Shown here piece after piece: positions 47,953-59,425 of a stretch of DNA of 64,000 nucleotides. The notes below the pieces were generated by a model, which was not told the origin of the DNA, searched no databases, and worked only from the letters and a program-made list of their open reading frames with translations. Every line of letters starts with the position of its first letter. The first letter of the stretch is position 1. The stretch covers positions 358,235-422,234 of the forward strand of contig NW_025860098.1 of NCBI RefSeq assembly GCF_002878395.1. Direction: 5' to 3'. A program made the translations under genes and the position numbers. Origin of the DNA: Capsicum annuum. Its lineage: Eukaryota > Streptophyta > Magnoliopsida > Solanales > Solanaceae.

Positions 47953-48710
47953 GGTGGATATCAATTTTCGTGTCGGAATAGGCCATGCGCCGCCCGTTCT
48001 AGAGCATGGGAGTATAGGGGACGCCTCCTATGGTATTGGACCACCCCAAAGGAGCCCCATCCTTCATTAGAGCACCACTGTAAAGGGGATGAGTAGGATT
48101 ATCTACATTCCCTCTCTAGAAGTCCATTTTTGCATATAACTTTCCATTGTGTATTTGTCATCCGTTCCAAGATTTTGGTGTTGTTTCCCCTTTAATTTAC
48201 ATATTGTTCAACATCCATATATCACCATAATCAACTCCACAAGAATGATAAACCACTAAACACCATGTATTAGAGCTCAATACAGCAAAACATCAAGAGC
48301 AACAAGCTAGAAGCATGAGCTAAGACTAGGCTTGCGCCCATTGATCATTAACTTATTGTATTGACTCTTCACTTGCTCCAATTACTCTTTGAAAATTATG
48401 AACAAGTTCTTCAACATAATATTAAACATTTAAACCATTAGGAACTCATTTTACACCTTAGAATCCATCACTATAGACAAGAACAACACCTAGCTCAAGA
48501 TAGTAAAATTAATTTTCTCTCCTAAACTCTAATTGAACAATTAAAGTCCAAACTTATTTGAAAACACTTATAAACATTATAATTACATACTTGAACAGTT
48601 AAATGCTTATTTAAATCATCATTAAGTCATTAAGCTCACGAATTTTCCCCAAAATAAGGCAAAATAGGCTAGGATAACAATATTAAAGTGCATAAATACA
48701 CCTAACATCA

Positions 48711-48725
48711 TTACCCCACACTTAA
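48711..48725 (-). other. Element E polypurine tract
   Basis: Minus strand reads GGCTTTAAGTGTGGGGTAA, directly before the 3' LTR start TGATGTTAGG. AAGTGTGGGG is the usual tract of Athila-like elements. Confidence 0.75.
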
Positions 48726-49239
48726 AGCCTTGTTCATCCTCGAAAAACTCTTTAATCTAAGCATCATAAGTTGAGGAGACTGTACACTCCTACTACATGC
48801 AAGACAGTCAATCCAGTACTACAATGACTACACAAATTCAAGATACCACACTAAGAATGTTATGCAGACAATTGAAAGTTCATGAACACTACTTAAAAAC
48901 ATCCTAGCCTGAAGAATTGACTCACTAAATTGGCAAATTTATGCATATTGATTAATAAAAGACATCCTACAACTCACATACATTCATCAAACACGTACCT
49001 TCATAATAAGAGAGTTACCATAGTTACTACTATAAATGCAATGCATAACATAATCGGTACAAGAATCAAGTTACACTTACAATCAAAAGGAATTGACAAC
49101 TTAAACATAATGAACCTTAGGCTTGCCCTTAGCGTAATACCCCACTAATATCATATTGATCAAGCTTAGGATCAAATATGTCCTTTCGGGTTGTAATGTA
49201 GGCTAAGGGATGGGTAGGAATAATTTTTGACAAGAATAG
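48726..49239 (-). other. Element E 3' non-coding region, single-copy part
   Basis: AT-rich, no domain and no internal repeat noticed. The plus frame 48930-49148 is a chance reading. Confidence 0.6.
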
Positions 49240-50228
49240 TGACTATCTTCCCTAAGCACTTTAATACATCACATTTTACATTTGAGACCAATCTCTAACA
49301 ATCCATGTACACCACCTTTATCTACCACATCTTCTCTTTTGCCCCATCTCATTAAGCTCATTCACAAATACTATCATGGGAGTATTGTCTTTTCACCTTA
49401 TTCGATTATACCCTTATTACACCCATTATACTTTACGCACCCCTATGATAGACACCCTCAACTCAAGCAAGACTTAGTTGAGATGCATAATGTCTAAGGA
49501 GGACCAGGGCCAAAACAGGTTCATTGTAACACACATGGGCTAAAAAATGTGGAATTTCTTTAGCATAACTTTCTTGAATTCCCAACTACAACTCAAAGAT
49601 CTTTACATACCAATAACCATCACTTAGGGTCTTCAATTTCACCTTTCTCCATATTGAATTTTAAATTCCTTACTAAATTAATTTTACACTAAAGCGCTTA
49701 GGAGCTTTGGATCAAATTAAGTTCAATCAAGGAAGGGGATTAAGTTACACATGATGCTACCAAAGAAAAGGATAAAGGCTCAATGAGGATTTAACAAAGA
49801 TTATGCACAAAGATAGGTTAAAAGAAGGTATACAACAAAGCTATTAAAGAAATTTGCATATCATCTCCTAAACCCACACTCTTTATTTTACTTTGCACAC
49901 ACACCAGGAAATTTCTAGACATTACATGCTACAAGGAATATACAAACACCTTACATGCACTTGGTACATGCTCAATTAACATAGGATCCTCATAGACTGT
50001 TAACCACATAATAGCATGAATTCAACATAAAGAAAACAAGTAGAAGAGTCTTAATCATAAGCCTAAGAGTCTCAAAAGTAGTAATTCACACAATCAACAT
50101 GCTTTTACAATCGAACACTTGCATCATGCAGTCAAACATAGCACTAACAAGAACATCCCACTTATTCCTAACCCAAATTTTTTTATAAATACCCTTAAAA
50201 AAGGGAATTCCCCCACCCCACACTTAAT
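49240..50228. repeat. Tandem duplication in E, unit 1 (about 990 bp)
   Basis: Starts GACTATCTTCCCTAAGCAC and ends at a second polypurine-like tract, CCCACCCCACACTTAATAG. It aligns with 50229-51420 over its full length, head to tail. Shared blocks include GGAGGACCAGGGCCAA, TCTTAGGAGCTTTGGATCAA and TAACAAGAACATCCCACTT. No coding domain; the frame 49282-49497 falls here. Confidence 0.85.
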
Positions 50229-50361
50229 AGAGACTATCTTTCCTAAGCACTTTAATACATCACATTTTACATTTTACACCAATCTCTAACAATTCATGTG
50301 CACCACTATCATCTACCATGTCTTATATTTTGCCCATGTCATTATGATCATTCACAAACAC

Positions 50362-50376
50362 TATGGTGGGAGTATT
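50362..50376. repeat. 15-bp target duplication of the SINE, left
   Basis: TATGGTGGGAGTATT, identical to 50561-50575. In unit 1 the empty site reads CATGGGAGTATTG (near 49375). Confidence 0.92.
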
Positions 50377-50560
50377 GAAGGGGCGCCTTGGAGTCACTGG
50401 TAAAGCTGCTACCATATGAACAGGAGGTCACGGGTTTAAGACTTGGAAACATCCTCTAGCTAAAATACAAGGTAAGGTTGCATACAATACACCCTTGTAG
50501 TGGGGCCCTTTTCTGGACACCGAGCATAGCGATAGCTTTAGTGCACCGGGCTGCCGTTTT
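50377..50560 (+). mobile_element. Au-type SINE, 184 bp
   Basis: tRNA-derived short element. The head reads GAAGGGGCGCCTTGGAGTCA, with a box-A-like TGGAGTCACTGG and box-B-like GGGTTTAAGAC (consensus GGTTCGAGCC). The body carries GGTAAGGTTGC.TACAATA, ACCCTTGTAGTGGGGCCC and TTTAGTGCACCGGGCTGCC, and ends in TTTTT. It matches the plant Au SINE family as I remember it. Perfect 15-bp duplications prove insertion by a LINE-type machinery. Such elements are transcribed by RNA polymerase III from the internal boxes; box B is mutated here. Confidence 0.92.
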
Positions 50561-50575
50561 TATGGTGGGAGTATT
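50561..50575. repeat. 15-bp target duplication of the SINE, right
   Basis: TATGGTGGGAGTATT, identical to 50362-50376. Confidence 0.92.
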
Positions 50576-51650
50576 ATCTATTCACCTTATTCTATTTTAC
50601 CTTTCTTTACACCCATTATACATTATGTACCCCTATGACAGCCACCTACAACTCACGCAAGCCTTAATTGAGGGGCACAATTTCTAAGGAGGACCAGGGC
50701 CAACATAAGTTCATCGTAACATACATGGTCTAAAAAAATGGGAATTTATTTAGCACAACTTTATTGAACTACCAACCACAATACAAAAATCATTACGCAC
50801 CAATGGCCATCACTTAGGGGATTCAGTTTCACCTTTCTCCCTCTTTAATTTTAAACTCCTTACTTATTCAATTTTACTCTAGAGTTCTTAGGAGCTTTGG
50901 ATCAAAATAATGTCAGTCAAGGAAGGGGATTAATATACACATGAGGCTTCCAAATAAAAGGCTAAAGGATTAATAGGGGCTTAATTAACATTATGCAGAA
51001 AAGCAAGTCAAAAGAAGGTATAAAACAAAACTATTAAAGAAATGCCTATTTCATCTCCTAACCCACAATCTTTATCTTACTTTGCATCCACACCAGGAAA
51101 GTTCTAGACATCACATGCAACAAAGAATATACAAACACCATACACACACATGGCACATGCTCAATTGATGTAGGATTCTGATACACTCTTTACCACCCAA
51201 TTGCATGAATTCAAAATTAATCCAACAAGTACAAGAGTCATAATCATGATCCTAGGACTCTCAAAAGTAGTAATTCACAAAATGAACATACTTTTACAAT
51301 CAAACACTTACTTCATGCAGTCAAACATAGCACTAACAAGAACATCCCACTTATTCCTAACATTAAAAATTTAAATTTACCTCTAAAAATTGGAATGCGC
51401 CTACCCCTCACTCAAAAATATATGTTGTCCCCAAAGTATACTAAAAAGTAGAGATAGAAATACTCTATTAGGCTTCTAGGTCTAGCTAGTAGTATCTTTA
51501 TGCATTAAGGTGGTCCGGGAAACCCACACTTATTTTTTGCCGTGCTCCTCAGCTCAGGTTTTTTGGTACTAAGACCCCATCAACCTACGACTCAACTAAA
51601 ATAAAACTAGTAAGGTAAAAACTAAAAATACTAAAAATAAAACATACTTT

Positions 51651-51695
51651 ACTTGGGTTTCCTTCCAAAAGCGCCTAATTTAGTATCGCGACACG
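51651..51695 (-). ncRNA. Conserved non-coding block with hairpin, element E
   Basis: Minus strand reads CGTGTCGCGATACTAAATTA, then GGCGCTTT and TTGGAAGGAAACCCAA. It aligns without gaps over the main part with D 40144-40191. The stem is TTGG with CCAA; the closing pair is T-A here and G-C in D. It lies about 200 bp after the last gag-like sequence, where D has it after integrase. Function unknown. Confidence 0.5.
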
Positions 51696-51879
51696 TCCTA
51701 TATCAACTTTTTCCTCCACCTTGAGGATATGAATTTCACCTTTAAATTTGGATCCAACTTTTTATTTCTCTCATAGGGTGTTGGTACAAATATGAAGAAA
51801 TCAAATATAGAATACGCATGGTATCCCAGGGGTGTTTTATGTTTCTTGTTTAGTGAAAATCAAGAATATATGATTATTA

Positions 51880-52840
51880 TTCCTCTTCTTCACACTCATC
51901 CCCTATTTGAAATGATTCAATAGTCAATACATCATCTAAATATAACATAGAAAAGTGCTCTGAATGAGGCCCAACCAATCCCACTTTGAAATTTACACTA
52001 TCCACAACACTCTTACTCATATTCACCTTCTCAATTTTAGTCTAATGAGAAAGACGATAGCTAAATGGTTCTTGTTTTTATTCCTTAGATTGGCTAGTAT
52101 TCTCCTCACAATTTTCTTTTCTTAGAAACTGTGGACATGGTAATGGTGGTATCTTCTTAAATTGTTTAAGAACTTTAGCTTCTGAGTACTCAAACTTCTA
52201 TGAATTATTAGTAACTTTGTCTGCAACCAGTTAGGGAGTTAACTCTGCATCTATCTCCAGTTGATTATACAACTTCTTTGTAGTCACCGACTATTTCTTC
52301 ATGTTTACCAACAACTTCTCCTGACACAAGAAAAGTTGTTTCAGCATCTCATCCACACTGCTAGTCTGAACGCTAGCCTGCATGTTTGGTTGTTGCTACT
52401 GAAACTGCTGCTGCTAGTTGTTCCATGATTGAATTTTTGGGTGAGTCTGAAATGTCTGATTGTAGATGTTCACATAATATGTCCTTTGAGCATAGCCAGC
52501 AAACAATTCTGAATTAGGATAAACAACACACATAGCTGCAGAATGACCACTGTTTCCACAAACCATACACCAACTTGCAGTCTGCTCCACAGATAAAACA
52601 GTATCCACCTAATATTATGAAGGTACTGTCCACCTACTTCAATCAAAATTTGGAAAATAAGCCTCATGATGGAGTCTCCCACAAAAACAACAAGAATCAT
52701 AATCACTCGAAAACAATCTATCCCAGGCTGACATATAAAGAAGTGTGATAAAAAAATAAAAGAAACTAAAAAGAAAATAAGAAAAACTAAAATATTTACA
52801 ACTCCATATAGCTAAGCTAAAAATTAGATAGTTGCCCAAT
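51880..52840 (-). pseudogene. Element E gag (C-terminal part), decayed
   Basis: Minus strand. 52608-52414 carries CMVCGNSGHSAAMC, a perfect C-x2-C-x4-H-x4-C knuckle, followed by ELFAGYAQRTYYVNIYNQ and THPKIQSWNN, the tail typical of Athila-like gag. Then SVDEMLKQLFLCQEKLLVNM and YNQLEIDAELTP follow with stops, and KIPPLPCPQFLRK near 52160-52120, the usual gag-protease approach. The last recognisable words are SVNFKVGLVGPHS and LDDVLTIESFQIG (about 51990-51890). The gag N-terminal core is not visible in the short space to the primer site, so gag itself is truncated. Confidence 0.75.
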
Positions 52841-52846
52841 CACAAT

Positions 52847-52864
52847 TCCTCGGCAATGATGCTA
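52847..52864 (-). other. Element E primer-binding site (tRNA-Asp type)
   Basis: Minus strand TAGCATCATTGCCGAGGA, 13 of 18 to the tRNA-Asp complement, six bases from the 5' LTR. It resembles D's site. Confidence 0.75.
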
Positions 52865-52870
52865 AAATCA

Positions 52871-54506
52871 TGACAGCGCGGCAAGGTATACACAAGTTTA
52901 TGTGGTCTACCAAGTAATATAGTAGCCTTCAAAAAAGCTGAATATCGATCCCATTGAGATTCATGTTAAACAACTATCCAATTCTAGTTTAAAAATTGAG
53001 ATAAAGTAACCAAAAGAGGTTTAGAGTTTTAAACTAAAGTTAAGGTAAGCTTATGCAGAAAAGTAATGACTTCTAAACATCAATGGATAAAGATCCAAGG
53101 TTAAGGCTTACGAAAAATAATACTACATCATTGAACTTCATTCTTTATATTATTTATCTTTGTAGTTGATTCATAGGGTTTATTGCATTATCATGGTCTC
53201 CCTACCTCAAATCGTCTACCTAACTTTGACATTACAGCTACATCATTGAGCGAGGATGTAATAATCCAATAAGATGCATAAAGCTATCCTCCTACATATG
53301 AACCCAAAAAGGATTCTTGGTACATCTCTTTCCTAGACACTAATTCAAATTTCTTATTTTATAAAAGAATAAGCACCTTACTCTATATACCCCCACGTTC
53401 TATCTTCCTATTCCTTCTCCCAAGTTCGCAAGGTCGACAATGAATATATTCTAAGGGCCATGAATCCTTAAAATAGTTAAAACAAGGATAAAAAAAACAT
53501 AATATGATAAGAAATTCAACAAACGTAATTCAAAATGAAAGCAATCATTGTCTTTGCGTTAACCCTAAAATGGGGGTGTTTAGTCACTAATTGATATGAC
53601 TCTAATCAACATAATTGAATATGTGTTATAATCTATTATAAAGATAAATTAAATATATATAAACCCTAAAAAAAGTGTTGACCAGCCCCTCTCCTAAGAC
53701 AAAGACGTCCAAAAGTGTCAAACAAAGTGCACAAGTACTGTATTTATAGGTGGGGAACAATTGTCGTGCGGCAATAGGCCATGCGCCACCCATTCTAGAG
53801 AATGGGAGCAGAGAGGGCGCTGCCTATTGTATTGCACCACTCCAAAGGATGCTCAGCCCGACTTAGAGCACCGCTATAAAGGGGGCTGTGTGGGCTTATC
53901 TACATGCCCTCTCTGGAAGTCTACTTTTGCGTCTAACTTTGCCTTGTGCATTTGCCTTACCTTCCAAGATTTTGATGTTTTTTTCCATTTAATTTCCAGC
54001 TTGTTAAACATCCATATATCACCATAATCAAATCCACAAGAATTCTACATCATCAAACACCATGGATTAGAGCTCAATACAACAAAACATCAAGAACAAT
54101 GATCTAGAAACTCGAGCTAAGACTAGGCTTGCGCCCGTTGATCTTTAACTTATTGTATTTACTCTTGGCTTGCTCCAATTATACTTTGAACATTATTAAC
54201 AAGTTTTTACACATAATATTACACATTAAAACAATTAGGAACTCATATGACACCTTAGAATCCATTACAATAGACTAGAACAACACTGAGCTCAAGCTAG
54301 TAAAACTAGTTTTCTCTGCTAAACTCTAATTTAATAATTTAAGTCCAAACTTGTTTGAAAACACTTCTAAACATTATAATTACATATTTGAACACTTAAA
54401 TGCTTATTTATATGATCATTACTCATTAATAACATGAATTATCCTCCAAAGAATGTTAAATAGGATAGGATAACGATACTAAAGTACATAAATACACCAA
54501 AACTTA
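52871..54506 (-). repeat. Element E 5' LTR
   Basis: 1636 bp, begins TGACAGCGCGG and ends CACCAAAACTTA in plus coordinates. It aligns in order with the 3' LTR. The GC-richer segment 53760-53890 contains inverted GGCGC, GCGCC and GCACC words and lies directly upstream (minus sense) of the TATA box. Frame 53761-54027 is a reading of this LTR. Confidence 0.87.
53741..53748 (-). promoter_or_regulatory. TATA box of E 5' LTR
   Basis: Minus strand TATAAATA in CACCTATAAATACAG, conserved in both E LTRs. Confidence 0.6.
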
Positions 54507-54511
54507 GATAA
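54507..54511. repeat. 5-bp target duplication of E, right
   Basis: GATAA, matches 44641-44645. Confidence 0.9.
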
Positions 54512-55240
54512 AAAGCCTTGTCAAGGAGGCCTTTCAACTACTCCTTAATCTCCTTCGACTCGGCCAGAGCCATTATAAAAGGATAGATAGAGATAGGATA
54601 AGTATTCGAAACAAGGTCAATCCCAAAATCAATCTCCTTATCAGAGGGATACTAGGAAGATTATCAGGAAAACTCTTAGGAAATTCATTAACCGCAATAA
54701 CGAATATTAAGGGACCCTCCATGTTTAAATCTTTAACATGGACCAAATGATATAGACATCCCTTGGAAATAAACTATAAGGCTCTAAGATATGATATGAA
54801 CCTTTCCTTAGGCACTAGAGAACCCCTTTCTACTCAACAACTGATTCATTAGAGAATATGAAAATGATCATACGGGTTCGATAATTTGAGTAGGCATAGC
54901 ATAAATACAGCTAATTCATCCCAAATATGACAACAAAATAAACCATGTCCAATTCTATCAGATCTACTAGGGTTTCTCTACCACCAATAGATACAATGCA
55001 GTCCTTATAGACTTTTCTAGTAATCACCAAGTTACCCACCGTGGTGGAAGCAAAAATGGGATCAGGGATACACTCAGGACCAAAACCAAAATGCACAATC
55101 GCACATTGGGTCACATAACAAAGAGTAAACCCCAGTTTAAGTAAGAAATACACATCACAAGATTAGAGTCATAAGATACAAGTGACAATGTCTGGAGAAG
55201 CCTTAGAGTCTTGGTGGGTAGTAAGAGCATAAAAGCAATA
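54512..55240 (-). pseudogene. Element X protease and RT N-terminus, decayed
   Basis: Minus strand. 55240-54900 is the protease: HQDSKASPDIVTC, then after frame shifts VYFLLKLGFTLCYV where the family has LLDPGATLSFV, so the catalytic Asp is lost. Then GPECIPDPIFASTTVGNLVI, LVDLIELDMVYFVVIFGMN. 54780-54512 is the RT lead-in and fingers start (LFHVKDLNMEGP-like, then ALAESKEIKE near 54550). It joins the palm part at 44645 across element E. Confidence 0.82.
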
Positions 55241-56620
55241 TTGCCCAGTACCAATACTAGAAGCAGAAGCAGCACCCTTTGGTGCAGGAGTTGATGAAGT
55301 GGCAGTAGGAATTTTATTTGCCCCCGAAGCAACCTTAGAAGGGTCATTCCTCTATAAGTAAAAAATTTGACCATATTTAAAAAACTTGTTCCTCCCCTAT
55401 TCACAAAACACTTGATGCATGTGCCAATAGAATCTTTAGAAAGAATATGGTGGAGTAGACTGAACCCCACTAGCCTGAGATTAGGCATACTGCACCCTAA
55501 ACTATCATGGAAGAGACAGAACTCCCCTACTTCTTCTTAGACCACTTTCCACTCTCTCTACCACTCTATTGTTGACCATCACACCGATAAAAAAATCTAA
55601 ACTTCTTATTTTGTCTTTTCCCTACCTCTTCCTACTTATTCTTCTCTTTCTCCATATGTTTCATATACACAACCTATCTGGAGATTTCCATATCATTGTT
55701 CAACAAGGAAACCTTGCTCTTCAGAATCAAATCATGAGAAATCTAGAGGCAATTTCCACATTCTAGCCCTTATGCTAGACACTAACTCGGGAGCATATCG
55801 AGACAACTTATGGAATTTCAAGGCACACTCCTTGATCGTCATCCTGCCTTTCTTTGGATTAATAAGCTCTTCCATTTTTGCCTCCCTTAACTCCTGAGTA
55901 ATGAAGCGGCCTAGAAAAGCGCTAGAGAAATCATCCCATAGTACAGATTTCACATGATCTCCCTTAGAATATTCCCATTCCTATAACTATTTGTATGTTA
56001 CATCCTTCAGTTTAGAAAAGGAATTTACACCCTTAACATTAGTATCATACATCACAAGGAAGATATTCTCTATCTCATCAATGAAACCTTGAGGATTTTG
56101 CTCAACCTTAAAATAAGTGAACACTAGAGGGCTCAACATCATAAATTGACCAACCCTTGTGGCCTCAGAAGATGGATTAGTAGAAGCTACACGCTAAGAC
56201 TCACAATCTACCAACAAAGAAAAAATATAACTGTAAAGATGAAATTTCACATTTGACACATCAGCTTAAGGAGCTCGATGAGGACTAAAGAGGACTAGTG
56301 TCACTCTAGAGGGGCAGTCAGGAACTAGACCCCTAGGCCGGGTTTAAACCCCATACCTAGGTTGTTTCACATCAGTATTATCCTTAAGTAGGACAGAGGA
56401 GTTTCCATAAGCATTAAATTATCTCATAGACATCATTTGAAAAGCGAACAAATGGGAATTAGAGAGACTCAAGACCTTAGACTCTATAGATTGAAATAGA
56501 ACAACAACAATGGAAAACATTCCTAAATATCTCATAGCTTCTCTCTTATAAGTGTGGCTCTCTACACGCTCATAATTAAAACTGTACTCGAAATGGCTTT
56601 GTTGGACACCTAATGACACC
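55241..56620 (-). pseudogene. Element X gag, decayed
   Basis: Minus strand. The core at 55953-55732 reads SVLWDDFSSAFLGRFITQEL, REAKMEELINPKKGRMTIKE, CALKFHKLSRYAPELVSSIR. Upstream, near 56140-56060, is the capsid start (PLVFTYFKVEQNPQGFIDEI). The knuckle region around 55500-55360 has THASSVL-like remnants but no intact CCHC. Order and wording match the gag of C1. Stops separate the blocks. Confidence 0.8.
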
Positions 56621-56628
56621 AAACCTAG

Positions 56629-56640
56629 GCTCTAATACCA
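56629..56640 (-). other. Element X primer-binding site (tRNA-Met type)
   Basis: Minus strand TGGTATTAGAGC, 11 of 12 to TGGTATCAGAGC, next to the LTR start near 56645. Confidence 0.85.
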
Positions 56641-56644
56641 CCTT

Positions 56645-58862
56645 TTTCATGACCCAAACCAAGGCCTAGCCATGATGGGTATCTCAAGTCTCATGTGGAG
56701 TATAGATCAGCCCCTTCACCTAACCAAACAAAACATACAATACCCCAAGGTCAGCTGAATTCTTAACTTATAACAAGATAAGAGGTTATAGATCTAAAGA
56801 CATTATAATAGGTCTATAACCATAACCAACTGTCCACAATCAAGAAATCAACCAATACACCTATCAATGGCAATACCAGTACCAATACATAAACCACTTA
56901 TTCCCATAGTTGTCCGACAAAGCCACTAATAAAAACCAAAGAATATCCAGTCCAAACATTCCCCAACCATAGACAAATCCAAGACCAAAGAAATAGTAAA
57001 GTAATAAAGAAATACATAGCATGAAATAAACTCCTCCAAAATATGGAAATTTACCAATTTAGTATAACTTAATAGTTGTCCCCAAATCAACTACTCACTG
57101 AACATAGGAAGTGGAATTATGACCAATTCTTGCATCGTATGGTGATATAGATTTTGAAGATGATTAGCGGGGTGAACACTAGCATGTAACTCAAGGAAAG
57201 GATAACATAATGATATGATTACAAGTTTAAAATCATTCAAAAGCCAACACACATAATAAAATACATATAGATAAATATACATATCACATGCTGGGATAGG
57301 GAACTAGGCTTAACATGGTTTTTAAATAGCTTAACAATTATATAATAGTAACCTATATGGGCCCTATTTCTCAGCCCATGGTCGTGCCTTAGTTCATGTA
57401 GCATAAAAACCCCGAGAATAATCTCATATATATGTATATGAGGACTCGAAGCCTTGAACGTATACCAAGGTGACTTAAGCAACTAATTATATAATTATTT
57501 ATGGGGGACTCAAACCTCCTTAATCCTTAAATAACAATAAGGGGGATTCAAACCTCCCTGGTCACTTTGACCCCTACGTCAGTGAACATAGTTTTCAGTA
57601 TAGGTCACTTGGACCTCCACTTTAAGAACTTAGCTAAACAATCCTTATTAGAGCCCAATTAAAAAAAATTTCACACATTGACATTAAGTGAACCACAATA
57701 CACTTCTGGGCATACATTGTTCATATCGTCACACCAACTATACTTGCAAGGTCATACATTAATCCAAAACAATATTCATTAACTTGGGGAGAACAATTCC
57801 CTTTATTCATTAATACACACTAGGAAACACCAACTCCCTTTGTTCATTAATTCATACCATTTTATTTAAATTACTTTCTTAAATCAAGAAATAGTTCAAG
57901 ACTAGTTCTAGTTTACAAATTCCCACAATTTTCACTATCAAAACCAATTTTGCATTACGGGGTTGGGGTCATAGCCACTTCAAAAGTCACAAGTTTGAGA
58001 AAGTCAGAATTCTAAAGTTCATTCACCATAACCATGCACCCATAAGTTTAAAATAATATTCAAATCATGAAAATCGTATATATAAATAATGAGAAATATT
58101 GTCCAATTCATAACATTCAAATTCCCCAAGCTTTGTTTTAGGAAACAAAATAATAATGTTTTGAACCATAGTTTAACTCAGATGCTTTTCAAAAATTAAC
58201 AATGAGAGGAGAGTCGCATGCCTGAAATAGTAAGATGTACAGAGAGAAACCATACTTTAGAGCCCTAAAGGACCAACCTCTTGAAATCGTGGCCTTAACT
58301 TGAACATAAAGTTTGATAGAGAATTTGTGAGTGTTTTACTGGGAATGCTATGATAATAAAGTCCCAAGGAAGGTTTTAAGTCACGAGGTCCAAGGGGTTA
58401 GAGTGGGAAATGTCCAGAGTGCCCTAAACTTAAAAGCTACAAAAGTGTTGCTTTTCACCATAAGTCGACCCCTTGACTTGTAACCACACCATACAACTCT
58501 TTACAATGAGTGTAACCAAGACAGTTACTAGGACCCCAATACACTATCGACCTTATGACTCGACCAACCCATTCGCAATTAGAGCCCATGACTCTTAGCG
58601 TCAAGATGTACTCAACATAGAACAAATTTTAGGACTTTCACTAGACACCCTACGATTTCACCTAACGACACATGACATATCCTTACGGCTCTTAGTGAGC
58701 CACTTATACTCAAAGAATAACAAGCCTCAAAGTTAGTGGTTTAGTTATGACTAATTCCAAGAAGTCATCCAGACACCCTACGACTCTGAGCGTCCAGTCA
58801 AAACCAAGGCAGTGAGCCTAAAGATCTAGAAATTTTCAAGGGCTAAAATTTGGGCTATTTCA
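56645..58862 (-). repeat. Element X 5' LTR
   Basis: Begins TTCATGACCCAAACC (TG changed to TT) and ends TTGGGCTATTTCA. It aligns with 25512-26223 joined to 42697-44237. The GACTCGTAG-like motif cluster is at 58440-58800. Frames at 57091-57482 are LTR readings. Confidence 0.8.
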
Positions 58863-59362
58863 GTACCTTAACACTAAAGAATCTCAGTAATTCATTAAAT
58901 ATTTACTTTTCTATTCCTAAAAACTTCTTCGAGATGCCATGGTATCAAAAACACATTCTACTCATCAATATGAGAATATCAATACCCATATTGAACTATT
59001 GCGCTTTGGGTCAAAAAAATATGCCAAAACCCTATGTGGGCCCCATTTACCAAAAAATAGATCTTCAAAACTTACCCAATGTGATATCAAGCTCATGGAA
59101 TCAAAACCCTAAAAAAATGTTGAAAACGAAGCAAACTTTTGGATAAAATCAAGCTCTATGTGATTTGTGGCTTTGGTCAAGTTTTCATGAAATTCAAGCA
59201 TGAATTTATTGGATTCTTACTTTAAATCAAAAGATATCTTTGAAAATATATGTTAATAAAGCTCCCAAGTCACCTCGAAGACTCAATTTCAAGTTATCAT
59301 TCTTTTAGAGCTTTTCTCTCAAGGAAAAGAGTTGAAATGAGCAATTTCGTGACATTAGGGGT

Positions 59363-59371
59363 CTATTTATA
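59363..59371 (-). promoter_or_regulatory. TATA box of element A 5' LTR
   Basis: Minus strand TATAAATAG, same context as 8057-8065. Confidence 0.55.
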
Positions 59372-59425
59372 TCTATATCAAGAAATCGGGTGTTGCAATC
59401 ACACATGGCAGGTTGCAATCGCATA

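Larger units (their letters stand above)
44646..48710 (-). repeat. Element E 3' LTR, interrupted by S2
   Basis: Starts TGACAGCGCCC and ends CACCTAACATCA in plus coordinates. It aligns base for base in order with 52871-54506. S2 lies at 45404-47828. The TATA box is TATAAATA on the minus strand at 47945-47952. Confidence 0.88.
50229..51420. repeat. Tandem duplication in E, unit 2, with SINE
   Basis: 1192 bp; without the 199 bp added by the SINE and its duplicated target it is 993 bp, nearly the size of unit 1. It ends with a third polypurine-like stretch (CTACCCCTCACTC near 51397). Confidence 0.85.
44646..54506 (-). mobile_element. Element E: non-autonomous Athila-like element, gag only
   Basis: Minus strand, exact GATAA duplication. 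The 3' LTR is 44646-48710, which is 1635 bp once solo LTR S2 and its duplicated target are removed. The 5' LTR is 52871-54506, 1636 bp. Next to the 5' LTR is a tRNA-Asp-type primer site (52847-52864), then gag (52840-51880) with a perfect CCHC knuckle. The hairpin block shared with D (51695-51651) follows after only about 200 bp, so protease, RT, RNase H and integrase are absent. The rest is non-coding with a tandem duplication and a SINE. Such an element could only move with enzymes supplied by an autonomous relative. Confidence 0.88.
25512..58862 (-). mobile_element. Element X: Tekay/Del-type chromovirus inside A's 5' LTR
   Basis: Minus-strand element. The 3' LTR lies in two parts, 25512-26223 and 42692-44237, split by C1. 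The 5' LTR is 56645-58862. With C1 removed the LTRs are about 2.25 and 2.22 kb and align throughout. The internal region keeps gag, protease and the N-terminal half of RT; everything from the RT palm to the polypurine tract is missing. E is inserted in the RT. A 75-bp piece resembling A's LTR lies between the 3' LTR and the RT remnant (44238-44312). Flanking 5-mers do not match cleanly. Confidence 0.72.

Noticed and set aside
50377..50560. tRNA gene
   Set aside because: The head has box-A and box-B-like parts but no cloverleaf with an acceptor stem, and a SINE body, T tail and target duplications surround it.
53761..54027. 88-codon plus frame with several Cys residues
   Set aside because: It lies within E's 5' LTR, antisense to the element, and the same region in the other LTR is not open.
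55111..55488. 125-codon minus frame with leucine-rich stretches as a membrane protein
   Set aside because: It is an out-of-frame reading across the gag-protease join of X. The family motifs are found in the other frames.
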